Positions 1 to 8,727 of a DNA stretch of 64,000 nt are shown piece by piece. The stretch comes from Vibrio pomeroyi. GTDB taxonomy: Bacteria > Pseudomonadota > Gammaproteobacteria > Enterobacterales > Vibrionaceae. Position 1 is the stretch's first letter. Each line of letters begins with the position of its first letter. Below the pieces are notes generated by a model, which was not told where the DNA came from, did not search any database, and worked only from the letters and a program-made list of their open reading frames with translations. Location: positions 1,612,001 through 1,676,000 of the forward strand of contig CP090854.1 in assembly GCA_041879425.1 (NCBI GenBank), in the 5' to 3' direction. A program made the position numbers and the translations under genes.

Positions 1-448
1 TACCTTCAGGGCGAAGTGCGTGTACGGCGCGCATCACGTCGAGTAGATCCCAGCGTGAGTTACCGTTTTGCCAACTCCATGCGTACGGGTCAATGAAGTT
101 GCGATAACAAGTGTATCGCGTTACTTCGTCATCGAATCGAATGCTGTTGTAGCCAAGGCTTGTGGTGTTTGGCTTTGCTAGCTCTGCGTGAATCTTGGCG
201 ATAAACTCAGGCTCAGGCAGGCCTTGCGACATGGCTTTTTGTGGTGTGATGCGAGTGATTAGCGCAGCTTCAGGTGCAGGAAGATAATCAGCAGGAGGTT
301 GGCAGTAGATAACCAAAGGCTCTCCGATAACATTGAAATCTTGGTCGGTACGAACACCTGCGAATTGACTCGGACGATCTTTCGCTGGGCTCACGCCCCA
401 TGTTTCGTAATCGAAAAAGAAGTAGGTTGGCTGATTATCTGAACTCAT
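1..448 (-). CDS. sbcB: Exodeoxyribonuclease I, N-terminal part (runs off window)
   Basis: The reverse strand is open from an ATG at 446-448 to the window edge, giving the first 149 residues. The product degrades single-stranded DNA 3' to 5' and works in recombination and mismatch repair. The translation begins MSSDNQPTYFFFDYETWG; D and E of DYE form the DEDD-family exonuclease I motif and bind metal. Further on, IGEPLVIYCQP, ITRITPQKA, NSIRFDDEVTRY and DPYAWSWQNGNSRWDLLDV follow the E. coli SbcB pattern closely. The exonuclease III motif and the C-terminal SH3-like and helical domains lie outside the window. Identity is by sequence recognition and is firm despite truncation. Confidence 0.93.
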   Translation of the reverse strand, partial: MSSDNQPTYFFFDYETWGVSPAKDRPSQFAGVRTDQDFNVIGEPLVIYCQPPADYLPAPEAALITRITPQKAMSQGLPEPEFIAKIHAELAKPNTTSLGYNSIRFDDEVTRYTCYRNFIDPYAWSWQNGNSRWDLLDVMRAVHALRPEG

Positions 449-1348
449 TGAATTTCCTGAACAGTAAGCGGATTACGTTTACTGTGGCTGAAGGTTAGTT
501 TTGTTCAGTATCTGATAGTATGCGGTACGCGTGCAACCCAGATCACAAATAAATTGCCGGAAAACGGTGCTTTACTATTCAATCGAGTCGACAGGGAAGC
601 TTTTGAATCGAATTGTGGCGATTTCTTCGTAACGGTTCTGCCTGTTTACGGTTTACATGAGCGGCGGTGGTGGAGAGTCAGGGTCACTATCAAGGTACAG
701 ATGTTTAAGCTATCAGACGACCGTTTAAACCGTTAGATCTTCATGTCTAATGCTCTCCCCAAGTTCGTAGTCTTTCTGCAATATAATTCACTTAGTTTTG
801 ACGAGTCATTGGGTATTTATGATTGCAGGAGGGAATTAAGTTGGATAGATCTACGTGTCTCATTTTTAATACTCTTTAAGAGCAATGTTTTAAATCTATG
901 TTTAAAACTTCTTAATACGAAAATCTATTATTTCACTTTTATTACAATTTAATCTTAATACTGGTTTGTTTCATTTTTGAGACTATATTGCAACACGGTG
1001 ATCTATATAGTGATTCATTTAAATAAAATGCTTGGTTATTACTTTTGTCTATTATGCGGATATTTTAAATAAAGCGTGTTTTATAAAAATAATGACGTAT
1101 AAAATTAAAGGGATTAAGTGTAAAACCAGTTTTATATCTAATTAATAAAAACACCTAAATACCACTATTTTTGTTAGTGTTATTTATATCAATTTGCGTG
1201 ATCTTATTCTCACTGCGCCTCATTTCTTTATAAATAAGTGTCAATGTATATATTTTCTAAATAGGATTGTTGTTACTTAATTGTTAACTCTGATTGACTA
1301 TTAGGTAACCCTAATAATAAAGCCGAATTTATATAAAGGATTAAAGAA
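449..1348. other. AT-rich gene-free stretch upstream of fimbrial operon
   Basis: About 900 bases without a convincing gene. Two short open frames (554-736, 743-952) have no ribosome binding site or recognisable protein pattern and look like chance. The part from about 850 to 1340 is very AT-rich with many A/T runs, the kind of DNA that H-NS-like silencers bind, and presumably holds the promoter of the pilin operon. No palindromic operator or structured RNA could be identified by eye. Confidence 0.5.
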
Positions 1349-1783
1349 ATGAACAAAGTCTTTAAGGTTGTTGCTGTATCTGCACTTTCTATCTCTTCAG
1401 CGAACGTTTTCGCTGTGAGTGACACTTTTGATGCAACACTAGAAGTAAAACAAGCAATTACAATGACAAAAACCAGTGATCTAGACTTCGGGATCATCAC
1501 TTCAGATAACACAACTGATGTTGTTATCGCTCAAGGTGATGCGGGAGCTGCGGCGTTTACGCTTTCTGGAGAGTCTGGTGATGCAGTAACAGTAAGTATT
1601 TCTGACACTAACTTAGTTAACGGTGCAAATACGATTGCTGCGGAATTCGACTTTAATAGCGCTATAACCCTAACGGGTGGTAATGCGAACCTTAATATTG
1701 GCGGCACTGCACGTACTTCAAGTGCAACATTAGTTGCTGGTACTTATACTGCAAACGTTGCAGTAGATGTTACTTACCAGTAA
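1349..1783 (+). CDS. DUF4402-type major pilin subunit (fimbrial)
   Basis: A 144-residue exported protein. A signal peptide ends about residue 23 (hydrophobic VVAVSALSISSANVFA, then VSDTFDAT). The mature part is small, beta-rich, without cysteine, with LDFGIITSD near residues 45-53 and a closing GTYTANVAVDVTYQ, the pattern of DUF4402 proteins, which are often fimbrial subunits. An AAGGA ribosome site precedes the ATG. It is followed by a terminator-like hairpin, then a second subunit, a periplasmic chaperone and an usher, so it is most likely the major structural pilin exported by that pathway. The adhesive target is unknown. Subunit role is inferred from context; the exported beta-rich fold is seen directly. 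Confidence 0.75.
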   Translation: MNKVFKVVAVSALSISSANVFAVSDTFDATLEVKQAITMTKTSDLDFGIITSDNTTDVVIAQGDAGAAAFTLSGESGDAVTVSISDTNLVNGANTIAAEFDFNSAITLTGGNANLNIGGTARTSSATLVAGTYTANVAVDVTYQ

Positions 1784-1806
1784 TTAAATGAAACCAGTAT
1801 AATATT

Positions 1807-1832
1807 ATGGCTGTTATAGAGCAGCCATTTTT
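1807..1832 (+). terminator. Hairpin with T-tract between pilin and downstream genes
   Basis: ATGGCTG at 1807-1813 pairs with CAGCCAT at 1822-1828 around an 8-base loop, followed by TTTTT at 1828-1832. It lies three bases upstream of the next start codon. This resembles a partial terminator letting most transcripts stop after the major pilin, a common way to make subunit in excess over assembly proteins. Read-through efficiency cannot be judged from sequence. Confidence 0.6.
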
Positions 1833-1835
1833 ACG

Positions 1836-2273
1836 ATGAAGTTTCTATTCAAATACGCGATTTATATCGGTCTTGCTTTTTATTCAAGTCCGTTTCACGC
1901 ACTCGAAATCATCCCTGAAAATATGGAGGTGAAATTTCCGGGTATGTATATATCTGGCTCGGGTCAAAATGCTGATGCTAATCCGGCTAATAGTCAGATT
2001 TACGTAGTTCGCTTTTATGTTGAAGGCGAACCGGGTAAAAAGATCGTGGTTTCGCTCCCTTCTAAGCAGTATCTCAACCATTCTCGTAAATCCAAACGTC
2101 TTCGTATTAAAAAGTTCTATTTTGGTTGCGGCTTATCAAAGCGAGGCAGAGCAAAAATCAAAGGCAATGGAAGAAGCAAATTACTGTGCATTGGTGCGAG
2201 AGTGAAAATCGGCGCTAATCATCCCGCTGGCGTTTATACCAGTACAATTCCTTTTGAGGTTAATTATAAATGA
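1836..2273 (+). CDS. Putative minor fimbrial subunit
   Basis: A 145-residue protein with a signal peptide (MKFLFKYAIYIGLAFYSSPFHA, cleaved before LEIIPEN). The mature part is strongly basic in the middle (SRKSKRLRIKKFYFGCG, KRGRAKIKGNGRSK) with two cysteines that could form a disulfide, and ends AGVYTSTIPFEVNYK, resembling the end of the upstream DUF4402 pilin. It is therefore probably a divergent minor or tip subunit. There is no recognisable Shine-Dalgarno sequence; the start codon directly follows the T-tract of the hairpin. The stop overlaps the chaperone start (ATGA at 2270-2273), indicating translational coupling. I do not recognise a named family beyond the DUF4402-like ending. Confidence 0.6.
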   Translation: MKFLFKYAIYIGLAFYSSPFHALEIIPENMEVKFPGMYISGSGQNADANPANSQIYVVRFYVEGEPGKKIVVSLPSKQYLNHSRKSKRLRIKKFYFGCGLSKRGRAKIKGNGRSKLLCIGARVKIGANHPAGVYTSTIPFEVNYK

Positions 2274-2980
2274 AGTTGTTTATCTCATGTTTCTTCGGCT
2301 TACTTTTCACTGCACAAGCCTCTGCTCAACTCCTAATCGCTCCAACTCGTTTTGTTTTAGATGCTGATACCTCTGTGACGGAAAAAATTGTGGTGGAGAA
2401 CAATTCGGATGAACCGATTCGATTGGAGATCAAACCAATCTATCGACCAGTCAAGGCCAGTGGCTTAGTTCGTACTGACGAAAATATTGCTGAGTCTGAA
2501 AATATCGCCGACTGGATTAAAGTGTCACCGCCGATCATTCGTGAATTGAAACCCAACCAAAGACGCACGGTTCGCTTGCGCATGAACGCATTGCCAGACG
2601 ACATGCCAGATGGCGAATATCGAGCTTATCTATGGTTTTCGCCTATCGCGAAGGCACCTGAACCTTCCCCGCCAGATTTATCGAGAAAGGTTCGTTCTAA
2701 CAACGGTTCAGCGTTTCAACTCAACTTTCATATCAACAGCTATGTACCGGTTTACGTACAAAAAGGTGAGCAGGTACAAGATGTGAAGTTTCAATGTGAT
2801 GAGCAGAACCTCAAGATCACGAATGACGGTAATTTCCAATTCAGCGCTAAATTGAATGTCGACGAACACAGCGAAAAGGTGGTGTTACTTCGCAATGCAG
2901 AGTTAACCAAACCGCTACCAAAGGGCTCAAAGATTTCATTGGTACAAAACGACCAGCCTTTGTACGAATGTGTTCTGTAG
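2270..2980 (+). CDS. Periplasmic fimbrial chaperone (PapD-like)
   Basis: A 236-residue protein with a signal peptide (MKLFISCFFGLLFTAQASA) and an immunoglobulin-like first domain: LLIAPTRFVLDADTSVTEKIVVENNSD, then PIIRELKPNQRRTVRLRM near residues 87-104. The basic residues in that strand are where such chaperones hold the subunit C-terminus. A second beta domain follows (FHINSYVPVYVQKGEQ onward). The family caps pilin subunits in the periplasm and hands them to the outer-membrane usher. It overlaps the minor subunit gene by four bases and is followed 39 bases later by the usher. Sequence features fit the CS1/alternate type better than classical FGS/FGL chaperones, but this was not tested by alignment. 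Confidence 0.8.
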   Translation: MKLFISCFFGLLFTAQASAQLLIAPTRFVLDADTSVTEKIVVENNSDEPIRLEIKPIYRPVKASGLVRTDENIAESENIADWIKVSPPIIRELKPNQRRTVRLRMNALPDDMPDGEYRAYLWFSPIAKAPEPSPPDLSRKVRSNNGSAFQLNFHINSYVPVYVQKGEQVQDVKFQCDEQNLKITNDGNFQFSAKLNVDEHSEKVVLLRNAELTKPLPKGSKISLVQNDQPLYECVL

Positions 2981-3019
2981 CTTGAACTGTGTGTTGCCAG
3001 TGATTGCGAGCTCGATTGA

Positions 3020-5503
3020 GTGACGAAAAGATTCATGTTTCAACATTTGGTTTGTCGAGTTGCCTTGCTTTGTTCCCTGTTTCCATTTGTCGCTCATTCG
3101 CAGTCAGAAGGGGAAAGCGAGGCGACTGAACTTTATCCTGCTCATATCGAAGTTCGAGTAGGGCAAGTTGGCGATAGCTTTTATCGTGTTATGATGGATG
3201 ATTACGAAGAGCCGTTTATTTCGATATCAAATGCTGCGTTTTCTCTGTTAGAGATGAATGGGCAATGCGATGACAACGGCTATTGTGAGGTCTACTTGCC
3301 GCAAGATGTTGGGCGAGAGTCTCCTCCTTATATCGTTGATACTGAGCAAGCCGCCTGTTATCGCGATGAAAACAATAATCGCGATGACAACAACATCCAG
3401 TCAATCAAATTTGAAGTGATTGACTCGGAAACCTACATCCATTGGTACAGCTTACAAGCCTGTATCCCCGCCAAAATTCGATGGGACATTGATGACTATC
3501 GGTTAACCGTTTCTCCTGAATTCAGCTCGTTAACCGAGTTGGAAGCGGTGATCTCTAAGATCAAAAATGAATCCCGTAAAAAAGCAGAAGAGTTGAAGCG
3601 AGCCAGTAATACTCCGGCCATAGAGCCACTTGCGACCGTGGGTTTGGCAACAAGAGTTGCGGCTTCTGTTTACCACGACAGTGAAACGGGCGGTGATGTT
3701 TATGCCATTTCCGACACCATCTTAAGTACCGAACATTCCTTGTCTCGCTTGTCTATTGATTCGCGAGAAGATCAGCCTATCGTCTATTACAACATTGCGG
3801 TTGAGGCACATGACGGAGAAGGTTCACTTGAAATTGGGCACGTGCTGCTAGATGGCAGCGTATTTACCGTCAATCAAACACTCGAAGATGGGCTGTATTA
3901 CACCAATCGAAAGCGTCAGCCAGAGTTTGGCAACTTACAACTGGAACGCACTACTCAACCCAATATCAGCATCGATGTGTTGGTTAATGGCATCTATCAA
4001 ACTACGTATCGTTCTGATGAGTTTGGGCGCTTTGTTGTTGAAGAAGACAACATCTCACCCGGTGATACCATTAAGTTTCGCTACTACCTATCGAAAGGTG
4101 TCTGGCAGGAAGAAGAGATCACCGTCGCTGGTTTAGAAGATGCTTTTTTGCCACGCAACGAGTGGGGCGTTCAGGTGGTCGGGAATGAAGGTGCAGACAG
4201 AGCGGGTGCTGTGTCTTTGGAGTATGGGCTTGCTGATTATTTTACTGTGGGTAGTGCTTTTAGGAGGCAACATGGCAAAGACTTGGTGGGCTTTCAGGGG
4301 CGATACTTACCGACACATTGGTTTGCAGGTCATATCGGTTGGTTACCCGAGTTTAATCGGTTTCCAATGGAGTTTGATGTCTTACTAGGTAGCGATCAAT
4401 CTGCGTCAATCGAGCTCAATAAAACCGATGAACTGGATTCAGAGTCGATGGAGTATGACGTATTCAAATACAACTTGTCGCTTGCAAATCTCACGGCTTT
4501 TTTAACGGTGAGAGACGACGAAGATGAGCTTAGTATCGAACCAAAAGTGAACGCCAAGGTGTCGCGTAATCTGTTTCTCTCTTATGCGGGCGATTATCAA
4601 TACGCAAAGGACACCCATGAAGATACTTACTTACACACAGTAGAACTCGCCAAAAGTGGTTTTTCTGATACCTCGTGGAACATCTCTGGAACGGTTAATG
4701 GCTCAGGGCATCATGAACGCACAGAGCTTTCTTTAAGAAACGCATGTAAAGAGTGTGTACTTGATCCTCTTAATGTATTCCAAGAACTTACCACCAACGT
4801 ATCTGCTCGCTACCAGAAACAAGATGTCTCGTTTACTGCCTCTTTAGAGGTGCGTGTAAATCCTTATCTGCTGTTTAAGTTGGAAGGGACAGAAGACCAA
4901 TACGGTGTGGAAATGACAACGGAATTTGGGGCTAAAACCTACTTCGATGAGGGCATCGGTGAGTTTGTTGAGTGGAACCGATACAACCATTCTAAGTTGA
5001 CCGGGATTGTCTATGATCACCATAAACAACCGATATCCGGAGTGAGCCTGCAGATACTTGACCAACGCGCAGTAAGTGATGCAAAAGGGCGCTTTGAATT
5101 TTCGAGTGTTCCCGCTCGAAGCAATCTGCCTATCTATATTGATGAAGGGGCACTAGACCTGAATCTCACGCCGATTCAAAACCCTGTGTTTGTGAATACC
5201 AAGCAGGTTGGATTAACTCATGCGAACATCGAAATGGTGGTGTCATTTGGTGTCGATGGCACAGTGGAGGGTGCTATCGAGAGCAATGCGTATCTACACT
5301 TCAAACATATCCAGAAAGGAACGGAGTATTCGAGCGAAATCGAGAGTGACGGTTTTTACATGGTAGAAGGGCTTATCGCGGGAAAGTACATTATCACCCT
5401 AGAGATGGGCGACAAAAGATACGTTCAAGGCGCCGACTTGGACGGGGACTTTTGGGTCAGCGATCTCACCTTTAATTTTATCGACTTCCATAAAGTGTAC
5501 TAG
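3020..5503 (+). CDS. Outer-membrane fimbrial usher, CS1/TcfC-like
   Basis: An 827-residue exported protein (signal peptide ending near PFVAHSQ). The large central part has alternating beta-strand patterns of a barrel, for example FTVGSAFRRQHGKDLVGFQG and AKVSRNLFLSYAGDYQ. Near residues 660-700 (TGIVYDHHKQPISGVSLQIL, AVSDAKGRFEFSSVPA) there is a carboxypeptidase-regulatory-like beta domain typical of ushers of this class. It would form the outer-membrane pore that assembles the pilins encoded upstream. The longest frame starts at a GTG (3020); an in-frame ATG at 3035 would leave a tighter signal peptide and is an equally good start. No separate tip adhesin gene follows; the next gene is on the opposite strand. 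Confidence 0.78.
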   Translation: MTKRFMFQHLVCRVALLCSLFPFVAHSQSEGESEATELYPAHIEVRVGQVGDSFYRVMMDDYEEPFISISNAAFSLLEMNGQCDDNGYCEVYLPQDVGRESPPYIVDTEQAACYRDENNNRDDNNIQSIKFEVIDSETYIHWYSLQACIPAKIRWDIDDYRLTVSPEFSSLTELEAVISKIKNESRKKAEELKRASNTPAIEPLATVGLATRVAASVYHDSETGGDVYAISDTILSTEHSLSRLSIDSREDQPIVYYNIAVEAHDGEGSLEIGHVLLDGSVFTVNQTLEDGLYYTNRKRQPEFGNLQLERTTQPNISIDVLVNGIYQTTYRSDEFGRFVVEEDNISPGDTIKFRYYLSKGVWQEEEITVAGLEDAFLPRNEWGVQVVGNEGADRAGAVSLEYGLADYFTVGSAFRRQHGKDLVGFQGRYLPTHWFAGHIGWLPEFNRFPMEFDVLLGSDQSASIELNKTDELDSESMEYDVFKYNLSLANLTAFLTVRDDEDELSIEPKVNAKVSRNLFLSYAGDYQYAKDTHEDTYLHTVELAKSGFSDTSWNISGTVNGSGHHERTELSLRNACKECVLDPLNVFQELTTNVSARYQKQDVSFTASLEVRVNPYLLFKLEGTEDQYGVEMTTEFGAKTYFDEGIGEFVEWNRYNHSKLTGIVYDHHKQPISGVSLQILDQRAVSDAKGRFEFSSVPARSNLPIYIDEGALDLNLTPIQNPVFVNTKQVGLTHANIEMVVSFGVDGTVEGAIESNAYLHFKHIQKGTEYSSEIESDGFYMVEGLIAGKYIITLEMGDKRYVQGADLDGDFWVSDLTFNFIDFHKVY

Positions 5504-5532
5504 GTTTGAACGGTCTATTTTATTTAGGCTAA

Positions 5533-6381
5533 TTAGTCAGAAGGTGGTGAGAGCATTAATTTCACTTTCTGCTTCATGGTTAGCTTTTGGTTTCGCAGGT
5601 CTTTGAATATGGTTTTCCACTCTTGAAAGGTCACCGTTATCGGGTTGAAACTCTCTACAGGTTTAGTGACGCCGTAACGCACTGTTTCCACTTCTGGTTC
5701 AAACGTACCAAATAACTTGTCCCAGATAATAAGAACGCCAGCGTAGTTTTTATCGATGTATTGCGGGTTTCTGCCGTGATGTACGCGATGATGCGAGGGT
5801 GTGTTGAAAAGGTACTCCAGAGGCCCTAGGCTCCGTACCCATTGAGTATGCACAAAGAATTGTAAACCCAGGTTGAGAAGCACCACAAAGATCACCCACT
5901 TAGGGTCGAAACCTATGATGACGAGTGGCACCCAAAATAGCCACATCCCCGCAAGTGGGTACATCAGGCTTTGACGAAATGCGGTACTGAAGTTCATACG
6001 TTCAGAACTGTGGTGCGCGACGTGCGCTGCCCACATCCAACGGACTCGGTGGCTTGCTCTATGGAACCAGTAGTAGAAAAAATCCTGTAGAACCATCAAC
6101 ACAATGAAACTCAACACCCCCATTTCAATGTCCATTAAACGCCAACCAAACAGCCACAGATAGAGCTGAACGATCAATAATCCGGTTAATAAATCGGAGA
6201 GTTGGTGCATGCATGCTAGCGTGAAGTTACACATGACTTCCGATAGCTTGTAACTTGAATTGTCTGGCAATCGACCTTGCTTCTGACCAATGAAATACTC
6301 GGCCAACATACAGATCATGAACAACGGAGCCAATACCAACAGCAGCCATTCAGGGTGATTGATTAATGCGTCGATGTTCAT
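5533..6381 (-). CDS. Sterol desaturase / fatty acid hydroxylase family membrane protein
   Basis: A 282-residue integral membrane protein with hydrophobic segments at about residues 12-30, 50-78, 85-105 and 145-180. Histidine clusters HRASH (about 107), HVAHH (about 119) and HHRVHH (about 197) supply ligands for the di-iron centre of the fatty acid hydroxylase superfamily. Members hydroxylate or desaturate lipids using oxygen; the substrate cannot be told here. The gene stands alone on the minus strand, facing the usher gene, with a set of 17-base direct repeats just upstream of its start. The family is certain, the reaction is not. Confidence 0.85.
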   Translation of the reverse strand: MNIDALINHPEWLLLVLAPLFMICMLAEYFIGQKQGRLPDNSSYKLSEVMCNFTLACMHQLSDLLTGLLIVQLYLWLFGWRLMDIEMGVLSFIVLMVLQDFFYYWFHRASHRVRWMWAAHVAHHSSERMNFSTAFRQSLMYPLAGMWLFWVPLVIIGFDPKWVIFVVLLNLGLQFFVHTQWVRSLGPLEYLFNTPSHHRVHHGRNPQYIDKNYAGVLIIWDKLFGTFEPEVETVRYGVTKPVESFNPITVTFQEWKTIFKDLRNQKLTMKQKVKLMLSPPSD

Positions 6382-6405
6382 TTTTTGTTCCTATCTCCAC
6401 TATCT

Positions 6406-6473
6406 GTATTTAAGAGCAAGCCGTATTTGAGCGCCAGCTGTATTTGAGAACTAGCGATATTTGCGAACTGGCA
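6406..6473. repeat. Four degenerate 17-bp tandem repeats
   Basis: Four consecutive 17-base units start at 6406, 6423, 6440 and 6457, with a common pattern GTATTTGAGNNCNAGCN. They fill the short gap between the hydroxylase-family gene start (6381) and the stop of the DUF2804 gene (6484). Function unknown. Confidence 0.6.
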
Positions 6474-6483
6474 TTGGAATGTA

Positions 6484-7497
6484 TTACCAACGAGCGAAAT
6501 GATCTTCGGTCAGGCCGAGAACATTATCGAGTTGGTGGGTTATGCTATCGTTGTCTTGAATCGAACCTGAAAAGTGACCGACAAACTGTCGGAAGTTACT
6601 CTTCAGTAGCCATAAATTGAGCTTTTCACTGCGCTTGTTGAGAGGGGTGAAAGTCAGGTTAATACGACCATCTTGCGAAGTAATCTTCCAAGGTAGATTC
6701 GTGTCTTGACGACTAAACGTAAACTGCACCGCATTGAGCAAGTGTCTTGTGCCATTCACCCACAATACGTTTTCACACCCTCCGGTTTCATTGACACCTG
6801 CCGCGAGGTTGAGGCCAATGTTTGTATCATTGGATTGCGTGTTGATGCTCGCCCAGCGCCAACTGGTTTCACGTCTCATGTATCCCGCTGAGAAATCATA
6901 CCCAGCACGAGCTTGCGCTAAGGAAATAGGCTGTTGGTTAATCTCAATGCTGCCCGTTATTTTTAACGCGTTATGCTTTTGGGTGTAGGTCCAACCTGAG
7001 TAACCTGTTGGGCTGCACATTGCCATGGGTAAGCTGTCGCTTTCTGGCTCTAGGTAAACCTTGGCATTAATGAGTTTCGTGTTGAGCGACACTTTCCATT
7101 GTCCGCCCTCAATATCAAACACGATGCTTCGTCCTGCGATGTGTGTAATACCTTCAAACGGGGAGTTTGTTACCTGTTTATCAAACCCCAGAGGTCGTAA
7201 CCATGAGCTCTCTTCTAACTCGTTATTTTCGATGTCGTAGACGTAGCAAAACGCAGAACTCAAATAACGAATGTCAGCAATGGCTATGCCGATTATGTGA
7301 GTCTCGGTAACAATGCTGACAAACTGAAACTGCTTGTAATGGAAGTGCTTCTGCCACAGGTTTGCTTTGGCGTCCATGGCGTTTCGGTAGTCGAACTTGT
7401 CTATGTTGAGATGTTTTGGGATGCCATCGAAATGCCCAATCGTCGGCTGACCATTAGAATCAATCAAGCTATGTGGAGCAGGGGTGGTTTTTATCAT
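6484..7497 (-). CDS. DUF2804 domain-containing protein
   Basis: A 337-residue soluble-looking protein without signal peptide. It begins MIKTTPAPHSLIDSNGQPTIGHFDG and contains FQFVSIVTETHIIGIAIADI, DFSAGYMRRETSWRWAS and a C-terminal EHFARW-type ending (TEDHFARW), as in the DUF2804 family. The family has no assigned biochemical function that I know of. The gene lies upstream of the hydroxylase gene on the same strand, about 100 bases away, so they could be cotranscribed, with the 17-bp repeats in between. The pairing with a lipid-modifying enzyme suggests, but does not show, a lipid-related role. Confidence 0.8.
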   Translation of the reverse strand: MIKTTPAPHSLIDSNGQPTIGHFDGIPKHLNIDKFDYRNAMDAKANLWQKHFHYKQFQFVSIVTETHIIGIAIADIRYLSSAFCYVYDIENNELEESSWLRPLGFDKQVTNSPFEGITHIAGRSIVFDIEGGQWKVSLNTKLINAKVYLEPESDSLPMAMCSPTGYSGWTYTQKHNALKITGSIEINQQPISLAQARAGYDFSAGYMRRETSWRWASINTQSNDTNIGLNLAAGVNETGGCENVLWVNGTRHLLNAVQFTFSRQDTNLPWKITSQDGRINLTFTPLNKRSEKLNLWLLKSNFRQFVGHFSGSIQDNDSITHQLDNVLGLTEDHFARW

Positions 7498-7667
7498 TGC
7501 GATGGTTCACATAAATTTAACAATTAACAGCATTGTGCGACGAGTGACGTAAAATTGGGAGGTCATAATCGGACAAGAGCAGGTTATCAATCACGATTTT
7601 GTTAGCTTGGGTTCTAGAAGCTGAGTAGTGATGAGTGTGGCAATAGGCTCAGTATAAGGAGACTAAA

Positions 7668-8702
7668 TTGGAAATTATCGCGGAGTATATGCCAACGGAG
7701 CATCGCCACCAATTGGGCACATTGGATGTCGCGTTATTGCTGAATACATTGGCGCAAAGAGGTGTGGGTATTGAAATGCTGCTTGTTGGTGCCGGGTTAG
7801 AAAGCCTAGATTGGCAAAATCCTAATGGGAAGCTGACTTATGCGGATAAACTGTCCATCTTCAGTGCGGCTAACCACAGCTTTCCACACGATGGTTTGGG
7901 CTTATGGTTGGGAGAACATGCTAGCTTGAGCCACTTCGGTGTGTTGGGGTATGCCTTATCGACCAGTCAAAATGTGGGCGAGGCGATTAAATCTGGCTTT
8001 AAATACTTGCGTTTAAACGGGCCTATCTTCTCGGTTAAGCTGATTGTTGATGCTGAGCACGCGGTAATTCAAATTGAAAACACCTTGGAGGTAGGAGAGC
8101 TACTTCCATTCTGTAACGAGTATTTCCTCAGTTCGATTGTTTCTTTGTTCAAGGAGTTAACGGGAGATGAATTAGCCATTCAAACATTGTCTTTCCCTTA
8201 TGTTCAGCCAAGTTATGCCAAGCTTTATGATGAACGCTTTCAGTGTCCGGTGACGTTCGGGCATATCACCTGTGAGCTGCATTTTGACGCCTCGGTTTTA
8301 TCACAAACATTAGCCACCCATGATGCCGCAACGCTTAAACGTTACCTCACTTCTTGTCAGTCGATAGTGGAGACGTTGGATTCTGAACATCTATTAACGA
8401 ATCAGATCAAAACGATCTTTTATCAAACCGCAGGTAGCTTCCCAACTATAGAGCAACTCGCGCTAGAGTTTGGTTGCAGTTCACGCACACTCAGACGAGA
8501 ACTGGTCTCTCATAATTCCAGTTATCAAGCGCTACTTACTGAAGTCCGGGTAGAATTAGCCAAAGAGCTATTGCTTGGCACAAGCATGAGTATTGATGAC
8601 ATCGGTGAAAGGCTTGGCTATAACGATCCTGCTAACTTCAGAAGGGCGTTTAAAGGTTGGTTGAGTAAAACGCCCGCGCAGTTTCGTGACGGTTTAACTT
8701 AA
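7668..8702 (+). CDS. AraC-family transcriptional regulator
   Basis: A 344-residue regulator. The N-terminal 200 residues match the arabinose-binding-like domain of the OruR/ArgR-like AraC subgroup (GLWLGEHASLSHFGVLGYAL around residue 80). The C-terminus carries the double helix-turn-helix (FPTIEQLALEFGCSSRTLRR, then MSIDDIGERLGYNDPANFRR). The start is a TTG at 7668 supported by AAGGAG at 7656-7661; an ATG at 7689 is possible but lacks such a site. Targets may be its divergent or convergent neighbours (DUF2804/hydroxylase genes or the exported phosphodiesterase cluster), but nothing in the sequence settles this. Confidence 0.85.
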   Translation: MEIIAEYMPTEHRHQLGTLDVALLLNTLAQRGVGIEMLLVGAGLESLDWQNPNGKLTYADKLSIFSAANHSFPHDGLGLWLGEHASLSHFGVLGYALSTSQNVGEAIKSGFKYLRLNGPIFSVKLIVDAEHAVIQIENTLEVGELLPFCNEYFLSSIVSLFKELTGDELAIQTLSFPYVQPSYAKLYDERFQCPVTFGHITCELHFDASVLSQTLATHDAATLKRYLTSCQSIVETLDSEHLLTNQIKTIFYQTAGSFPTIEQLALEFGCSSRTLRRELVSHNSSYQALLTEVRVELAKELLLGTSMSIDDIGERLGYNDPANFRRAFKGWLSKTPAQFRDGLT

Positions 8703-8727
8703 CTTAGCTTGACTGTCTGACCCTATA

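Noticed and set aside
554..952. Two short open frames of 60 and 69 codons in the AT-rich leader
   Set aside because: No ribosome site, no protein-like composition, and high AT content makes chance frames likely.
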